From Aquabacter sp. L1I39 (GTDB lineage: Bacteria; Pseudomonadota; Alphaproteobacteria; Rhizobiales; Xanthobacteraceae), in the NCBI RefSeq assembly GCF_017742835.1, contig NZ_CP072392.1:1257827-1321826 (forward strand): a stretch of DNA of 64,000 nt. The letters are read 5' to 3'. Below are positions 63,946-64,000 of the stretch, one piece after another; position 1 is the stretch's first letter, and the number at the start of each line of letters is the position of its first letter. Made by a program: the position numbers and the translations under genes. The notes below the pieces were generated by a model. The model ran no database searches and was not told the origin of the DNA. It saw nothing but the letters and a program-made list of their open reading frames with translations.

Positions 63946-64000
63946 TCATCGCGACCAGATGAGCTTGTGCTCGCCCTTGTCGCCCTGGACCAGGGAGGCG
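63946..64000 (-). CDS. C-terminus of a DUF736-like protein, partial
   Basis: The last 18 codons on the minus strand read ASLVQGDKGEHKLIWSR followed by TGA. The ending LIWSR is typical of DUF736 proteins. The rest lies beyond the right edge. It is in the opposite orientation to the truncated DUF736 gene at 63652, so either a second paralogue or the inverted other half of the same gene lies here. Confidence 0.4.
   Translation of the reverse strand, partial: ASLVQGDKGEHKLIWSR

Overview
The window is high-GC DNA that suggests an alphaproteobacterium of the Hyphomicrobiales (Rhizobiales), perhaps a Xanthobacteraceae-like soil bacterium. The reasons are codon bias, an aromatic catabolic operon with benzoate and catechol genes, Bug-type solute receptors, and an integrative element whose backbone genes (DUF932, ParB-like, Toprim, DUF2493, DUF736) I know from this group. 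The genus is inference.

Region 1 (1-11.4 kb) holds amine and amino-acid type metabolism. A partial ABC ATPase and a periplasmic receptor of the iron/2-aminoethylphosphonate type are followed by a degraded HNH endonuclease gene. Next is a divergently controlled cluster: a regulator fusing GntR, FCD and GNAT domains; a DAO-type FAD oxidoreductase; an aldehyde dehydrogenase; a stand-alone GNAT that is a close paralogue of the domain in the regulator; an ArgH-superfamily lyase; and a polar amino acid ABC transporter. The transporter ATPase has an amber codon at codon 5 and an altered signature motif.

Region 2 (11.4-27.2 kb) is an acyl-CoA catabolic cassette between remnants of two different IS3-family elements. 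It encodes two Bug receptors, a DUF35 protein paired with a cysteine-less thiolase-like protein, both subunits of a CoA-transferase, tandem acyl-CoA dehydrogenases, a hydratase/dehydrogenase fusion, a LysR regulator, a CaiB-type CoA-transferase, an enoyl-CoA hydratase and a MaoC-type hydratase. The set resembles aldolytic side-chain degradation of branched or alicyclic acids.

Region 3 (27.2-37.2 kb) is a benzoate cassette, catB-catA-benABCD-transporter, all on the minus strand, with a divergent BenM/CatM-type LysR gene and a perfect ATAC-N7-GTAT operator. It is flanked by inverted copies of the 3' end of one IS3-family element. The left copy truncates a frameshifted MocR gene.

Region 4 (37.2-38.4 kb) is an older chromosomal scar: a terminase small-subunit remnant, a HigBA-type toxin-antitoxin pair, and the 3' half of a tRNA-Gly(GCC) with its own terminator. 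This marks one end of an integrative element.

Region 5 (38.4-64 kb, continuing beyond the window) is that element. A tyrosine integrase is followed by a class 1 DISARM anti-phage operon (drmD-drmMI-...-drmA-drmB) without a recognisable drmC, but with four extra genes between drmMI and drmA: a Cas2-like small protein, a HEPN-like protein, an XRE-ImmA metallopeptidase and a PIN-like protein. The element backbone follows: DUF932 and ParB-like genes that each carry the same structured 5' leader, a Toprim protein, a DUF2493 protein, a ribbon-helix-helix/PIN toxin-antitoxin pair, two small membrane proteins, and a DUF736 gene broken next to short inverted repeats.
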